A stretch of DNA of 64,000 nt from a bacterium M00.F.Ca.ET.205.01.1.1 (GCA_004791255.1 SRUQ01000001.1:186001-250000); one strand, 5' to 3'. Shown: positions 1 to 9,895, counted from the first letter of the stretch. Notes: a model not told the origin generated them from the sequence alone. Translations and numbers: made by a program.

Positions 1-138
1 CATGAAGTCGGGGTCGTTCCATGCCAGCCGGTAGGTTTCGGCGCGCGTCTGCGGCGTGTCCGGCACGCTCTTCGACCGCTCCAGATCCTCGTCCGAATGC
101 GGCAGCGGTGTCCACCCCGCCTTTTCCATAGGAGTCAT
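1..138 (-). CDS. Unrecognised protein, N-terminal fragment running off the window
   Basis: An ATG at the right end opens a reading frame of 46 codons that leaves the window at base 1 without a stop. A second in-frame ATG lies three codons later. The visible peptide is hydrophilic, begins MTPMEKAGWTPLPHSDEDLE and has no signal peptide or membrane segment. It reads away from dapD, so the roughly 230-bp gap between them holds both promoters. I do not recognise the family, and the visible part is too short for a functional guess. Confidence 0.45.
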   Translation of the reverse strand, partial: MTPMEKAGWTPLPHSDEDLERSKSVPDTPQTRAETYRLAWNDPDFM

Positions 139-365
139 AATTACCTTGCCCGTCCAGATTCTTCAGTTGCGCCGTCCCATGACGCAGCCGCGATTGACCC
201 CCATTGAGCCTTAACATAAGCAGGTTCCGCAAACGTGTCCGGCGGATTTGCGACAAGAACCTGCAAGATGCAAAGACCCAAGCATGCCAGGCATGCCTGA
301 GGCCCGCGCGACTTCAAAACAGGTTAAGGCGCAGCCCCTTAACAGCTTGGTAATGGAGCGAAATC

Positions 366-1220
366 ATGTCGAAGCCCGATCTGGCAAGCCTCGAGAAGAC
401 CATCGAGAAGGCCTTCGAGGAACGCGACGCGATTTCGACCGCGACCCGCGGCGAGACGCGCGACGCCATCCAGTCGGCACTCGACCTGCTCGATCACGGC
501 ACCGCCCGTGTCGCCGAGCGCCAGGCCGACGGCAAGTGGCATGTCAACCAGTGGCTGAAGAAGGCGGTGCTCCTGTCCTTCCGGCTCAACCCGATGGAGA
601 TCATCAAGGGCGGTCCGGGCCAGGCGGTGTGGTGGGACAAGGTGCCGTCGAAGTTCGACGGGTGGGGTGCCGGCGATTTCGAGAAGGCGAGCTTCCGCGC
701 CGTGCCGGGATCGATCGTGCGCCGCTCGGCCTATGTCGCGCCAGGCGCGGTGCTGATGCCGTCCTTCGTCAATGTCGGCGCCTATGTCGATACTGGCACC
801 ATGATCGACACCTGGGTCGGGGTTGGCTCCTGCGCCCAGATCGGCAAGAACGTGCATCTGTCGGGCGGCGTCGGCATTGGCGGCGTGCTGGAGCCGATGC
901 AGGCCGGCCCGACCATCATCGAGGACAATTGCTTCATCGGCGCGCGCTCCGAAGTCGTCGAGGGCTGCATCGTGCGCGAGGGCTCGGTACTCGGCATGGG
1001 CGTCTTCATCGGCCAGTCGACCAAGATCGTCGACCGCGCCACCGGCGAGATCTTCTATGGCGAGGTGCCGCCGAACTCGGTCGTGGTCGCCGGCTCGCTG
1101 CCCGGCAAGCCTCTGCCGAATGGCGAACCCGGCCCCAGCCTCTACTGCGCCGTCATCGTCAAACGCGTCGACGCCAAGACCCGCTCCAAGACCTCGATCA
1201 ACGAGTTGTTGCGCGATTGA
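366..1220 (+). CDS. dapD: 2,3,4,5-tetrahydropyridine-2,6-dicarboxylate N-succinyltransferase
   Basis: DapD transfers succinyl from succinyl-CoA to tetrahydrodipicolinate in the succinylase branch of lysine and meso-diaminopimelate synthesis in the cytoplasm. The 284-residue length is normal for the family. The N-terminal helical part (to about residue 100) is followed by a left-handed beta-helix of hexapeptide repeats with glycine-rich turns such as [10 protein letters not shown] and [10 protein letters not shown]. The start ATG has a purine-rich AATGGAGCG stretch a few bases upstream. dapE, two steps later in the pathway, lies 2.6 kb downstream, so the pathway genes are near each other but not in one tight operon. 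Confidence 0.97.
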   Translation: MSKPDLASLEKTIEKAFEERDAISTATRGETRDAIQSALDLLDHGTARVAERQADGKWHVNQWLKKAVLLSFRLNPMEIIKGGPGQAVWWDKVPSKFDGWGAGDFEKASFRAVPGSIVRRSAYVAPGAVLMPSFVNVGAYVDTGTMIDTWVGVGSCAQIGKNVHLSGGVGIGGVLEPMQAGPTIIEDNCFIGARSEVVEGCIVREGSVLGMGVFIGQSTKIVDRATGEIFYGEVPPNSVVVAGSLPGKPLPNGEPGPSLYCAVIVKRVDAKTRSKTSINELLRD

Positions 1221-1291
1221 TCTTTTCGAAAAGCGGGCGCACCTTCCGCCGGCGCGACAATGGGTCGCGCCTGACATGACGGAGGGGTGAC

Positions 1292-1645
1292 ATGGACTGG
1301 AAGTATCTACTGACCAGTTACGAGGGTCGCATCAACCGCGCAAAGTTCTGGGCCTGCGTCGGCGTCATTTTCGTCGGCGCGGTTGTCGCGATGATCCTCG
1401 ACAACATACTCGGCACGACCTTCAACCAGATGCCTTACGGCTTTATCTATTTGCTCTATTCGCTTGCCATGATCTATTCGGTCTTAGCCGTCTACGCCAA
1501 GCGTTGGCACGATCGGGGCAAGTCCGGTTGGTGGAGCCTGATCATCCTGGTGCCGTTCATCGGGGCGATCTGGTTCCTGGTGGAATGCGGCATTCTCGAA
1601 GGCACCAGGGGTGCCAATCAATACGGACCGGACCCGCTTGGCTGA
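1292..1645 (+). CDS. DUF805 family inner-membrane protein
   Basis: This 117-residue protein has the DUF805 layout: a short soluble head with the pattern YEGRINRAKFW near residues 9-19, then three or four hydrophobic segments (about 20-42, 48-68 and 78-98), with the family-typical AKRWHDRGKSGWW between them. A strong GGAGGGG ribosome site sits just before the ATG. DUF805 proteins are small inner-membrane proteins with no settled biochemical role. The next gene is a second DUF805 copy overlapping this one's end, so the two look like a tandem duplication that is translationally coupled. Confidence 0.8.
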   Translation: MDWKYLLTSYEGRINRAKFWACVGVIFVGAVVAMILDNILGTTFNQMPYGFIYLLYSLAMIYSVLAVYAKRWHDRGKSGWWSLIILVPFIGAIWFLVECGILEGTRGANQYGPDPLG

Positions 1646-2015
1646 AAAAACAGACTTCTTCTGGTTTTTCCTGAAAACTTCGGGCCGCGTCAGTCGCGCG
1701 GCCTATTTTCTGGGCCAATTGTTGCTGGCAATCATCCAGCTCTTCCCGCTCTATCATTTCAACCTGTTGCCCGAGGGTAGCCCTGAGAGCGAGGTATGGC
1801 TCTCAATATTCGTCCTGGTCCTATTGGCAACAGTGTGGCCGACCATCGTACTGAATGTGAAGCGCCTGCACGATCTCGGCAGACCAGGTGTGTTCATGCT
1901 GGTTTTGTTTGTGCCGTTGGTACAATTGGTCGCCATTTTGCTGTTATATCTATATCCTGGCCAGCCAGGCCCCAACCGCTACGGTCGGCAGACCAATTCC
2001 CCGGCAACCTCCTGA
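1611..2015 (+). CDS. Second DUF805 family membrane protein
   Basis: The reading frame starts inside the end of the first DUF805 gene at a GTG; a TTG at 1638, almost touching the upstream stop, is the alternative start. The product has the same plan as its neighbour: KTSGRVSRAAYFLGQ near the N-terminus, VKRLHDLGRPG in the middle loop, three hydrophobic stretches and a GPNRYG tail resembling the upstream gene's GANQYGPDPLG. The head is shorter than usual. Sequence divergence from the first copy is large, so the duplication is old. The function is unknown. Confidence 0.7.
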   Translation: MPINTDRTRLAEKTDFFWFFLKTSGRVSRAAYFLGQLLLAIIQLFPLYHFNLLPEGSPESEVWLSIFVLVLLATVWPTIVLNVKRLHDLGRPGVFMLVLFVPLVQLVAILLLYLYPGQPGPNRYGRQTNSPATS

Positions 2016-2026
2016 ACTCGAAGGCC

Positions 2027-2737
2027 ATGCGCTACCGCACGCTTGATCCGAAACTGATCATCGACACCGCCGAGCGGCTGGAGGAACGCATAGCCGACCG
2101 TTTTCCGGAGGCCGGCCTGCGCGGCGTCGCCGCCGAGCTGGTGTCGCTGTCGCGCGACCTGGCCAAGGCGGCAAAGGCGCTGGAGGAGCCAATCTGGTGG
2201 CTGCGCGGCGCCATCGTCGCTGCCGTCGTCGCCGGCGCGCTGATCTTCCTGTTCGTCGGCACCATCCTGCCGCTCATCCACATCTCCCAGGCCGACGACG
2301 CGGTGCAGTCGGTGCAGGGCATCGAGGCCACGATCAACATGTTGATCCTCGCCGTGCTCGGGCTGCTGGCGCTGATCCGTACCGAGGAGCGCATCAAGCG
2401 CAAGAGGGTGTTTCGCCAGCTGCACGGCCTGCGTTCGCTGATCCATGTCATCGACATGCACCAGCTCACCAAGGATCCGGCGACGCTTTCGGCTAATTTC
2501 AAGCCGACGGCAAATTCGCCCGCCCGCATCACCAACGCCGCCGACCTCGCGCGCTACCTCGATTATTGCTCGGAAATGCTGTCGGTCACCGGCAAGATCG
2601 CCGCGCTGTTCGCCCAGTCGGTCAATGACGACGTCGTCATCGACGGCGTCAACGACATCGAGAATTTGAGCTCAAACCTGTCGCGCAAGATCTGGCAGAA
2701 GATCACGCTGATCGAGGCGGGCTCGCCGTCGAAGTGA
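2027..2737 (+). CDS. Conserved membrane protein of unknown function
   Basis: A 236-residue protein with an amphipathic N-terminal helix region (about residues 10-55), a long hydrophobic segment near 59-84, a second near 103-117, and a helical soluble C-terminal half. No enzyme motif is visible. The ATG at 2027 is preferred because upstream in-frame codons overlap the DUF805 gene and encode peptide of unrelated character. Its last 35 bases overlap the end of the convergent panE-like gene. I do not recognise a named family. Confidence 0.65.
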   Translation: MRYRTLDPKLIIDTAERLEERIADRFPEAGLRGVAAELVSLSRDLAKAAKALEEPIWWLRGAIVAAVVAGALIFLFVGTILPLIHISQADDAVQSVQGIEATINMLILAVLGLLALIRTEERIKRKRVFRQLHGLRSLIHVIDMHQLTKDPATLSANFKPTANSPARITNAADLARYLDYCSEMLSVTGKIAALFAQSVNDDVVIDGVNDIENLSSNLSRKIWQKITLIEAGSPSK

Positions 2738-3746
2738 CCTGGCCCGGCGTCAAGCCGGGCGAACCGCGCTTGCCGGCCTCCGCATGGCGCACCAGTGCCG
2801 CGACGCGCTCCGTCATCGGCGCCGGCACGCCGGTCTTGCCGCAAAGCCGCAGGATCGCGACCTGCAAGTCGTCGATCTCGGTCGGGCGGCGGCGTTGCAA
2901 ATCGTCCCACATCGAAGAGCGCGCATTCGGGTCGATGGCCAGCATGCGGCGTGCCAGCCGCCTGAACAGCCAGTCGGGCAGCCGCAGCACCAACGGCAGC
3001 AAGGCCGGCCGCAGGCCGGCGATCCGCGCCGGCGCGATGCCGGATGCCTTCATTGCCGCCAGCGCCTCGTCGATCTGGCCGGCCAGGATGAGCCGCCAGC
3101 GGCGGTCGGCGAGTTCGGTCGCCAGCGGCAGATCGGAAAGCGCCACCAGCGCGTTGTTCAGATTCATCAGCAGCTTGCCCCACGCCACCGCCTTCATGTC
3201 GGCATGGGTCTCGATCGCGAACCCCTCGACCCCGAGCAGCCCGAGGAGACCTGCGCCGCTTTCCTCGATCATCACCTTGCCGTCGCTGGCGCGGTGCATG
3301 TTGAGCGGCCATTCGCCGTCCGGTGACTGCACCACGTTGAACGGCACCATGCCGGCCACCACCATCCGCCCGGTTAACGCGCCGCGCAGCCTGTCGGCAT
3401 TGTCGACGCCGTTCTGCAGGCTGACGACCACGGCATCGGGACGGGCGTGGGTCTCGATCAGCGCCGCCATGTCCTGCGTCGCGCTGCTCTTCACCGTCAC
3501 CAGGATCACGTCGGCGCCCGGCAGCACGGCCGCCGGATCGTCGCTGACGACGAGCGCGTTGGCGTCGAGCAAACGGTCATTGCCATCGAGGTCGCTGACC
3601 CGCAATCCGCCTGACCGCAGGGCCTCGCCGATGCGCGGCCTGGCCAGTAGCACGACCTGCCGTCCGGCCAGCGCCAGGCAGCCTCCGGCATAGCAGCCGA
3701 TGCTGCCGGCGCCTGCAATGACGATCCGCTTGTCCAGCCCTGCCAT
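2703..3746 (-). CDS. Ketopantoate reductase family protein (2-dehydropantoate 2-reductase-like)
   Basis: The 347-residue protein begins with a Rossmann dinucleotide fold, GAGSIGCYAG near residues 12-21, typical of the ApbA/PanE family. The substrate-domain signature LQNGVDNAD and a later WGKLLMNLNNAL segment match the family layout. PanE reduces ketopantoate to pantoate with NADPH in pantothenate synthesis. However, family members are often found in other pathways, and no other pan genes are nearby, so the substrate is not certain. The tail overlaps the convergent membrane-protein gene. Confidence 0.85.
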   Translation of the reverse strand: MAGLDKRIVIAGAGSIGCYAGGCLALAGRQVVLLARPRIGEALRSGGLRVSDLDGNDRLLDANALVVSDDPAAVLPGADVILVTVKSSATQDMAALIETHARPDAVVVSLQNGVDNADRLRGALTGRMVVAGMVPFNVVQSPDGEWPLNMHRASDGKVMIEESGAGLLGLLGVEGFAIETHADMKAVAWGKLLMNLNNALVALSDLPLATELADRRWRLILAGQIDEALAAMKASGIAPARIAGLRPALLPLVLRLPDWLFRRLARRMLAIDPNARSSMWDDLQRRRPTEIDDLQVAILRLCGKTGVPAPMTERVAALVRHAEAGKRGSPGLTPGQVTSTASPPRSA

Positions 3747-3873
3747 CTCTGCCCCGCATCAGCTCTGCGACTATACGACATGAAAACCATAATGTCGGCG
3801 TCATGTCAGGCCATGAAGCTGGCCTCCATGTCTGGTCGTGACAGGCCATCCGCTTTCGACTATCGCTTTTGCC

Positions 3874-5067
3874 ATGACGCTGCCCACCGATCCCGCCGCA
3901 AACCTTGCCACCCTCATCCGTTGTGCCTCGGTGACACCCGCCGAAGGCGGTGCGCTCGCCGCGCTGGAGACGATGCTGAAACCGCTCGGCTTCCTGGTCG
4001 ACCGGCCGGTGTTTTCCGAAGACGGCACCCCCGACATCGAAAACCTCTACGCGCGGCGCTCCGGCAACGGCCCGCATCTGATGTTCGCCGGCCATACCGA
4101 CGTGGTGCCGGTCGGCGACGAGGCCGCCTGGACGCATCCGCCCTTCGCCGCCGAGGTCGCCAGTGGCGAGATGTATGGCCGTGGCGCCGTCGACATGAAG
4201 GGCGGCATCGCCTGTTTCATCGCCGCGGTAGCGCGTCATGTCCAAGAGAATGGCGGTCCCAAGGGCTCGGTCTCGCTGCTGATCACCGGCGACGAGGAAG
4301 GCCCGGCGATCAACGGCACGGTCAAGCTGCTCGAATGGGCCGCCGCCAAGGGCGAGAAATGGGACGCCTCGATCGTCGGCGAGCCGACCAACCCGGACGC
4401 GCTCGGCGACATGATCAAGATCGGCCGGCGCGGCTCGCTGTCGGGCAGCATCACCGTCAACGGCCGCCAGGGCCATGCCGCCTATCCGCAGCTCGCCGAC
4501 AATCCGGTGCGCGGGCTGATGAGCCTCGTCGATGCCTTGCTGCATCCGGTCTTCGACAAGGGCACCAAGGATTTCCAGCCGACCAATCTGGAGGTGACCT
4601 CCATCGATGTCGGCAATCCGGCCACCAACGTCATTCCGGCCAAGGCCACCGCCACCTTCAACATCCGCTTCAACGACACCTGGACCGCCGAGACCGTCCA
4701 GGGCGAAATCCACAACCGCCTCGACCAGGCGGCCGGGCGCAAGAAATACCGGCCGGGCAGGAAAACGCCGGTCGACTACGACCTCGTCTGGCGCGACCGG
4801 CCGAGCCATGTCTTCCTGACCCGCGACGACAGGCTGGTCGAGACGCTGAGCGGCTCGGTCGGCGCCGTGGTCGGCAAGAAGCCTGCGCTGTCCACATCGG
4901 GCGGAACCTCGGATGCCCGCTTCATCAAGGACTATTGCCCGGTGGTCGAATTCGGCCTGGTCGGCAAGACCATGCACATGGTCGACGAGCGCGTCGCCCT
5001 CACCGATCTCGAAACGCTGACGCGTATCTACCAGCGCTTCATCGAAGACTGGTTCGGACAGGGTTGA
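3874..5067 (+). CDS. dapE: Succinyl-diaminopimelate desuccinylase
   Basis: DapE hydrolyses N-succinyl-LL-diaminopimelate, giving LL-DAP and succinate. This M20-family enzyme shows the two-zinc site motifs: GHTDVVPVG with the first histidine near residue 74, GAVDMKGG with the bridging aspartate near 107, and [11 protein letters not shown] with the catalytic glutamate near 139. A dimerisation domain occupies the middle and the end carries a final metal histidine in KTMHMVDER. The ATG at 3874 gives 397 residues, a normal length; an upstream in-frame GTG at 3838 would add 12 unrelated residues. The next gene starts 2 bases after the stop, so the two are probably coupled. Confidence 0.96.
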   Translation: MTLPTDPAANLATLIRCASVTPAEGGALAALETMLKPLGFLVDRPVFSEDGTPDIENLYARRSGNGPHLMFAGHTDVVPVGDEAAWTHPPFAAEVASGEMYGRGAVDMKGGIACFIAAVARHVQENGGPKGSVSLLITGDEEGPAINGTVKLLEWAAAKGEKWDASIVGEPTNPDALGDMIKIGRRGSLSGSITVNGRQGHAAYPQLADNPVRGLMSLVDALLHPVFDKGTKDFQPTNLEVTSIDVGNPATNVIPAKATATFNIRFNDTWTAETVQGEIHNRLDQAAGRKKYRPGRKTPVDYDLVWRDRPSHVFLTRDDRLVETLSGSVGAVVGKKPALSTSGGTSDARFIKDYCPVVEFGLVGKTMHMVDERVALTDLETLTRIYQRFIEDWFGQG

Positions 5068-5069
5068 GC

Positions 5070-5702
5070 ATGCTTTCGGCGGACGAAACCCAAGCTTCGC
5101 TGATCGGTGCCTGGCGGCTGATGCTCGGCAAGGTCGACGGCCTGCGCTTGCTTGACCTGTCGGCCGACGGCTTCTGGAATTCCTTCTTCGCCATCATGGT
5201 GGCGGCACCGGCGCTGATCGTCGGCTGGGTCGGGATCGCCAACGAGATCGGCGATCCCGACGCTTTCGCCGGCCGCTTCAGCATGCTTTTGCGCCTGGCG
5301 ACGGTCGATATCGGCTCCTGGGTGCTGCCGCTGATCGCTCTGGCGCTCGTCGCGCCGCGCGCCGGCATAGGCGGCCGTTTCGTCCACTATGTCGTCGCCA
5401 GCAACTGGGCCTCCGCCATCACCGCCTGGCTGATGCTGCCTTCGGCGCTGATCCGGCTGTTCGTGTCGTCGGCGAACCAGATCTCGACCCTGGTGTCGCT
5501 GTTGTTGTTTATCCTGTCGATGGCGCTGACGTGGCGCATGACCAACGCCACGATCGGCAAGGGTGCGGCGGTCGGCACCGCCGTCTTCGTCGGCATGTTC
5601 ATCGCCTCGCTGATCGTGGTGTTCGGGCTGCAGGCGCTGCTCGGCATCGACGTGCCGGACAATGCCGGGGCTCAGAGCCTTTCCGGGTTTCACCCCGGAT
5701 AA
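5070..5702 (+). CDS. Integral membrane protein, dapE-linked
   Basis: A 210-residue protein with about five hydrophobic segments (roughly residues 33-53, 68-92, 105-125, 135-150 and 165-190) and a charged N-terminal helix. Its ATG lies two bases after the dapE stop, so translation is probably coupled to dapE, but nothing in the sequence ties it to lysine synthesis. It is reminiscent of YIP1-like small membrane proteins, which I cannot confirm. The last residues are encoded within a tandem hairpin repeat, so the C-terminus may vary between strains. Confidence 0.7.
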   Translation: MLSADETQASLIGAWRLMLGKVDGLRLLDLSADGFWNSFFAIMVAAPALIVGWVGIANEIGDPDAFAGRFSMLLRLATVDIGSWVLPLIALALVAPRAGIGGRFVHYVVASNWASAITAWLMLPSALIRLFVSSANQISTLVSLLLFILSMALTWRMTNATIGKGAAVGTAVFVGMFIASLIVVFGLQALLGIDVPDNAGAQSLSGFHPG

Positions 5703-5780
5703 GTCATTCCGGTCTTTATCCCGGGATGAAGCTTTTCCGGCCTTTACCCTTGGGGCAAAGCCGTTCCGGATTCTATCCGG
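5681..5780. repeat. Four degenerate tandem hairpin units between convergent genes
   Basis: The hexamer TTCCGG recurs at 5681, 5707, 5735 and 5764 (periods 26, 28 and 29), each time opening a unit of the form TTCCGG, pyrimidine-rich TTTAYCC, then a CCGG-like return. Units one, two and four each close a small hairpin; the last is CCGGA-TTCTA-TCCGG. The array spans the 3' end of the dapE-linked membrane gene and the end of convergent truA, and encodes the C-terminal residues of both. It may serve as a bidirectional terminator. Confidence 0.6.
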
Positions 5781-6522
5781 GGTAGTCGACACCGATGAGG
5801 AAAAGCCCGTCGGGGGGCGCTACCTGGCCGCAGGCGGCACGGTCCTGTGCCTCGAGCGCGACCTTCAGGTCGGCGGCGGTCCAGCCGCCATCGCCGACGC
5901 GCTTCAGCGAACCGACCATCGAGCGCACCTGGTTGTGCAGGAAGGAGCGCGCCGATGCCCTCACCTCGATCAGGTCTCCTTGCCGGCTCACATCAAGCCG
6001 CTCCAGGGTCCTGACCGGGCTGTTGGCCTGGCACTGCGTCGAACGGAACGTGGTGAAGTCGTGACGGCCGACCAGCACTTTCGCCGCCTCGTGCATGGCG
6101 GCGGCGTCGAGCCGCTTCGGCACCCACCAGACCTTGCCCTTGTCCAGCGCAGCCGGCGCGCGCCGGTTGAGGATACGGTAGAGATAGTGGCGGCAGGTGG
6201 CCGAGAAGCGGGCGTCGAAGTCTTCGGAGACGGCTGTCGCCTTCAGGATGGCGACATGCGCCCCGGCCGCCTGCAGATGCGCGTTGATGGCATCGCGCAC
6301 CTTGTCAGCGGGCCATGCCCTGGCGAGATCGACATGCGCCACCTGGGCGGTCGCATGCACCCCGGCATCGGTGCGGCCCGCAGCCCGCATGCGGACCGTT
6401 TCGCCGCAGAACAACTGGATCGCCTGCTCGATCGCCTGCTGCACCGAAGGCTGATCCGCCTGGTGCTGCCAGCCGGCGAACAGGCTGCCGTCATATTCGA
6501 TGTCGAGGCGAAAACGCGGCAT
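5773..6522 (-). CDS. truA: tRNA pseudouridine(38-40) synthase TruA
   Basis: TruA isomerises uridines 38-40 in the anticodon arm of many tRNAs. The 249-residue protein starts with the family pattern [16 protein letters not shown], and the catalytic aspartate is D52 in [22 protein letters not shown] in the C-terminal half is also typical. The last codons lie in the tandem hairpin repeat. Upstream of it, in the same direction, come an acetyltransferase gene, fmt and def, so this may be one unit for tRNA and nascent-protein processing. Confidence 0.96.
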   Translation of the reverse strand: MPRFRLDIEYDGSLFAGWQHQADQPSVQQAIEQAIQLFCGETVRMRAAGRTDAGVHATAQVAHVDLARAWPADKVRDAINAHLQAAGAHVAILKATAVSEDFDARFSATCRHYLYRILNRRAPAALDKGKVWWVPKRLDAAAMHEAAKVLVGRHDFTTFRSTQCQANSPVRTLERLDVSRQGDLIEVRASARSFLHNQVRSMVGSLKRVGDGGWTAADLKVALEAQDRAACGQVAPPDGLFLIGVDYPG

Positions 6523-6541
6523 GGGCGCCAGGCATCATGCT

Positions 6542-7048
6542 CTATGCGGCGAGTGCGGTGAAGGCCGAGGCGTAGACAAGCTTGCCGGCTGCCGGTGCCT
6601 CGCCCCAGGCCAGCGCCTGCAAGGCTTCGCCCTGGTATTCGCTTTCGAAGCTTGCGGCACGGTCGTGGCTGTAGCCGAACCGGCCGTAATAGGCGGGGTC
6701 GCCCAGCACCACGGCCAGCGTCTCGCCGGCATCCTTGAGCCGGATATGGGCTTCGCGGATCAGCGCGCCGCCGATGCCGCTGCCGTGGAAGGAGGGTTCC
6801 ACCGCCAGCGGGGCGAGCGCCACGGCGGCAAAGTTCTTGCCGCCATTGCGTACGAAAAGCCGCGAAAACAGGATGTGGCCGACGACCTGGCCGTCCTCTT
6901 CCGCCACCAGTTCGACAACGGCGTCGCCGCCGGTGACCAGCGCGTCGACCAGCCCGGCCTCCGCCTGCTGGCCGAAAGCGTGTTCCTCGACGAGGCGTAT
7001 GGCCTCGCGGTCCCGCGGCGTCGCCGCGCGTATCGACATCATGCTCAT
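6542..7048 (-). CDS. GNAT family N-acetyltransferase (YhbS-like)
   Basis: A 168-residue single-domain GNAT enzyme. The acetyl-CoA loop is visible as [12 protein letters not shown], after the beta-strand [14 protein letters not shown], and the C-terminal strand contains [12 protein letters not shown], a feature of YhbS-type predicted acyltransferases. The substrate is unknown. Its start overlaps the fmt stop by four bases (an ATGA arrangement), so it is translated with fmt. Whether it acts on RNA, protein or a small molecule cannot be read from the sequence. Confidence 0.85.
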   Translation of the reverse strand: MSMMSIRAATPRDREAIRLVEEHAFGQQAEAGLVDALVTGGDAVVELVAEEDGQVVGHILFSRLFVRNGGKNFAAVALAPLAVEPSFHGSGIGGALIREAHIRLKDAGETLAVVLGDPAYYGRFGYSHDRAASFESEYQGEALQALAWGEAPAAGKLVYASAFTALAA

Positions 7049-7998
7049 GATAGTCTCATTCCTTTTTCGATCTTGGCCCCGCGCAGAAATTCCTGCGCGG
7101 CGGCGGGCTTTCCGCCCGCCCGTTGAACTTCGACCAGCCTGATCGCGCCTGTTGCGCAGGCGACCGTCAGCCGGTCATCGAGAATTCCTCCCGACTCGCC
7201 CAACTCCTCGGAAAGCGACAGGCCATCCGAGAGCGTCGAGCGAAGCAGTTTCAGCCGCTCCATGCGGCCGCCAATTTCGACCTCGCACCACGCACCCGGA
7301 AAGGGTGAGAGGCCGCGAATGTGATTGTGGACTTCGCCAGAAGGCCGCGTCCAATCTACGCGCGTCTCCGCCTTATCGATTTTTCGGGCGTAGGTCACCC
7401 CTTCCGTCGCCTGTAGGGTAAATGTCAGACAATTTATCCCCAACTGCGCGAGTGCTTCCACCATCAGTGAAGCGCCTTGAGCCATCAGGCGGTCATGCAA
7501 TTCGCCGGCTGTCATATCGGGGTCGATGGCGCATTTTTCAACCAGTCCGACCGGACCGGTGTCCAGGCCCTCCTCCATGCGCATCACCATCATGCCGGTC
7601 TCGGTGTCGCCGGACATGATGGCGCGCTGGATGGGCGCGGCGCCTCGCCAGCGCGGCAAAAGCGATGCGTGGCCGTTGATGCAGCCAAGCCGCGGCGCTT
7701 CCAGGACGGCCTTCGGCAACAGCAATCCGTAGGCGACTACCACGGCGATATCCGCGCCCAGGGCGGCAAAAGCGGCTTGCTCGGCCTCGCCCTTCAGAGA
7801 TGTCGGCGTGCGGACCTCGATGCCCAGCCGCTCCGCCTCGCGCTGCACCGGCGACGGCGTCAGTTCCAGCCCACGCCGGCCGGCGGCGCGTGGCGGCTGC
7901 GTGTATACGGCTGCGATCTCGTGGCCGGCCTCGGCGATGGCGCGCAGCGTCGGCACCGAAAACTCGGGCGTGCCCATGAAGATGACGCGCAGGGGCAT
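7045..7998 (-). CDS. fmt: Methionyl-tRNA formyltransferase
   Basis: Fmt formylates initiator methionyl-tRNA using 10-formyl-tetrahydrofolate. The 317-residue length is normal. The N-terminal formyltransferase domain carries [17 protein letters not shown], holding the catalytic Asn and His and the SLLPxxRG folate loop; the catalytic Asp lies in EEGLDTGP. The C-terminal OB-like domain follows from about residue 205. def is immediately upstream (5-bp gap), the usual fmt-def pairing in bacteria, while a GNAT gene overlaps downstream. Confidence 0.97.
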   Translation of the reverse strand: MPLRVIFMGTPEFSVPTLRAIAEAGHEIAAVYTQPPRAAGRRGLELTPSPVQREAERLGIEVRTPTSLKGEAEQAAFAALGADIAVVVAYGLLLPKAVLEAPRLGCINGHASLLPRWRGAAPIQRAIMSGDTETGMMVMRMEEGLDTGPVGLVEKCAIDPDMTAGELHDRLMAQGASLMVEALAQLGINCLTFTLQATEGVTYARKIDKAETRVDWTRPSGEVHNHIRGLSPFPGAWCEVEIGGRMERLKLLRSTLSDGLSLSEELGESGGILDDRLTVACATGAIRLVEVQRAGGKPAAAQEFLRGAKIEKGMRLS

Positions 7999-8003
7999 TT
8001 CCC

Positions 8004-8534
8004 CTATCCCACCAGTTTGCCCGGCGCCTTGTCCTTGGCCAGCTTCTTGAACTTCTTCACCACCATGTCGCGCTTCAGCTTCGAGATGTGGTCGATGAAC
8101 AGCACGCCGTTGAGATGGTCGATCTCGTGCTGCAGGCAGGTCGCCATCAGGCCCTCGGCCTCCATCTCCCGCAGCTTGCCGTCACGGTCGAGATATTTGA
8201 CCCGCACGGAAGCCGGGCGCTCGACCTCGGCGTAATAGTCCGGGATCGACAGGCAGCCTTCCTCATAGACCGAGCGAGCCTCGGCACTTTCGAGGATTTC
8301 GGGATTGATGAAGACATGCGGCGCCGGTGTCTCGTCTTCCTTGGCGAGGTCGATCACCAGCATGCGCAGCGGCTCGCCGATCTGGATCGCGGCGAGCCCG
8401 ATGCCCGGCGCGTCATACATGGTGTCCAGCATGTCGCCGGCCAGTTTCTGCAAGGCGCCGTCGACACGCTCCACGGGCTTCGAAAGCTGGCGCAGGATGG
8501 GATCGGGAAGGATGATGAGCGGCTTGATCGACAT
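8004..8534 (-). CDS. def: Peptide deformylase
   Basis: This metalloenzyme removes the N-formyl group from nascent proteins. All three family motifs are present in 176 residues: GIGLAAIQ (motif 1), EGCLSIP (motif 2, with the metal-binding Cys) and QHEIDHLNG (motif 3, HExxH with the catalytic Glu). The gene is first in the def-fmt-GNAT-truA run. It diverges from rmuC, with about 100 bp between the two starts, so both promoters lie in that gap. Confidence 0.97.
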   Translation of the reverse strand: MSIKPLIILPDPILRQLSKPVERVDGALQKLAGDMLDTMYDAPGIGLAAIQIGEPLRMLVIDLAKEDETPAPHVFINPEILESAEARSVYEEGCLSIPDYYAEVERPASVRVKYLDRDGKLREMEAEGLMATCLQHEIDHLNGVLFIDHISKLKRDMVVKKFKKLAKDKAPGKLVG

Positions 8535-8637
8535 GGCGTCTCACCTAAGACGTCCGGGGAAAAGCGTCAACCGGGGCGGCCACGGCTCGTTCCCGTTTTG
8601 ATCTGTGCCGACTCCGCGAATCGGCTATGCTGCCCAC

Positions 8638-9891
8638 ATGAATGACCTGACATCGATCCTTTCGGAGCCTGTCGCCCGGCTCGGCGCCACCACGATCACG
8701 CTGGGCCATGCGCTGGCCTTCGGCGCCTTGCTGTTCCTCGGCCTGTTCGTGGCGCTTGTCGTGGCGTTGTGGCGGTCGGCCAAGGCGCGCGCGGTCGCCG
8801 CCGCCGATGCCGCCGACCATGCCCGCGACGCCGAGGCGCGGATGGCCGGCATCTTGCAAGCGCAAGCGGAAATGCAGGGCCGCATGGGCGCCATCGCCGA
8901 AGTATTCGGGGCGCGGCAGGCCGAGTTGACGCAGTCGATCGGCCAGCGGCTCGACGCCATGACCGGCCGCATCGGCCAGACCATGACCGAGCAGACCAAA
9001 TCCACGCATGAGAGCCTGGCGAAACTGCAGGAGCGGCTGGCCGTCATCGACACCGCGCAAGGCAACATCCAGTCGCTCGCCGGCCAGGTCGTGCAGTTGC
9101 AGGCGATCCTCTCCAACAAGCAGACGCGCGGCGCCTTCGGCCAGTCGCGCATGGAGGCGATCGTCGCCGACGGCCTGCCGCACGGCGCCTATGAATTTCA
9201 GGCCACTCTGTCGAACGGCAGCCGGCCCGATTGCCTGGTGCGGATGCCCAACGGCGCGCCAATGCTCGCCATCGACGCCAAGTTCCCGCTGGAAGCCTGG
9301 AACGCCATCCGCGCCGCCGAGGGCGCCGAACCGCAGAAGGTCGCCGCCCAGGCCTTTCGCCGCGACATTGAAATTCACGTCCGCGATATCTCGGAAAAAT
9401 ACCTGATCCGGGGCGAGACCCAGGACACCGCCTTCATGTTCGTGCCCTCGGAATCGGTGTTCGCCGAGATCCACGAGAATTTCGAAGCCGTTGTGCAGAA
9501 GGCGCACCGGGCCCGCGTCGTCATCGTCTCGCCATCGCTTTTGATGCTGTCGATCCAGGTGATCCAGGCGATCCTGAAGGACGCGCGCATGCGCGAGCAG
9601 GCGCATCTGATCCAGGGCGAGGTGATCCGGCTGATGGAAGATGTCGGGCGCGTTGACGAGCGTGTGCGCAAGCTGCAAACGCATTTTACCCAGTCGGCCA
9701 AGGACATTGACGATATCCTGGTCTCGACGTCGAAAGTGACCAGGCGCGGCCAGAAGATCGAGGCGCTCGAATTCGGCGAAGGGGAAACCGAAGCGCCGCG
9801 TGGCGTCTCGGCCAAGGCCGAGCCCGCACCGCGCGTGGCTGATTCCAAGACGGGTCAGCTGAGGTTAAGGGTGGTCGAAGGCGACGATTGA
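8638..9891 (+). CDS. rmuC: DNA recombination protein RmuC
   Basis: A 417-residue member of the RmuC family, linked in E. coli to limiting recombination at inverted repeats. A hydrophobic segment near residues 18-42 is followed by a long alanine/glutamine-rich coiled coil (about 45-165) and then the conserved nuclease-like RmuC domain, with AIDAKFPLEAW and FMFVPSESVFAEI visible. The ATG at 8638 is chosen because it begins the hydrophobic anchor directly; the frame stays open 11 codons further upstream. DNA-processing chemistry is inferred for the family and not shown by a single motif here. Confidence 0.92.
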   Translation: MNDLTSILSEPVARLGATTITLGHALAFGALLFLGLFVALVVALWRSAKARAVAAADAADHARDAEARMAGILQAQAEMQGRMGAIAEVFGARQAELTQSIGQRLDAMTGRIGQTMTEQTKSTHESLAKLQERLAVIDTAQGNIQSLAGQVVQLQAILSNKQTRGAFGQSRMEAIVADGLPHGAYEFQATLSNGSRPDCLVRMPNGAPMLAIDAKFPLEAWNAIRAAEGAEPQKVAAQAFRRDIEIHVRDISEKYLIRGETQDTAFMFVPSESVFAEIHENFEAVVQKAHRARVVIVSPSLLMLSIQVIQAILKDARMREQAHLIQGEVIRLMEDVGRVDERVRKLQTHFTQSAKDIDDILVSTSKVTRRGQKIEALEFGEGETEAPRGVSAKAEPAPRVADSKTGQLRLRVVEGDD

Positions 9892-9895
9892 GGCG

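Noticed and set aside
248..1290. Overlapping frames in dapD on both strands
   Set aside because: Arg/His-rich shadows of dapD without start signals.
3577..4977. 466-codon minus-strand frame across dapE
   Set aside because: Shadow of dapE; no family features.
5681..5780. CRISPR array
   Set aside because: Only four imperfect units of 26-29 bp with no separate spacers and no cas genes.
8545..9684. 379-codon minus-strand frame across rmuC
   Set aside because: GC-driven shadow frame; the plus-strand frame has the RmuC domain and normal codon pattern.
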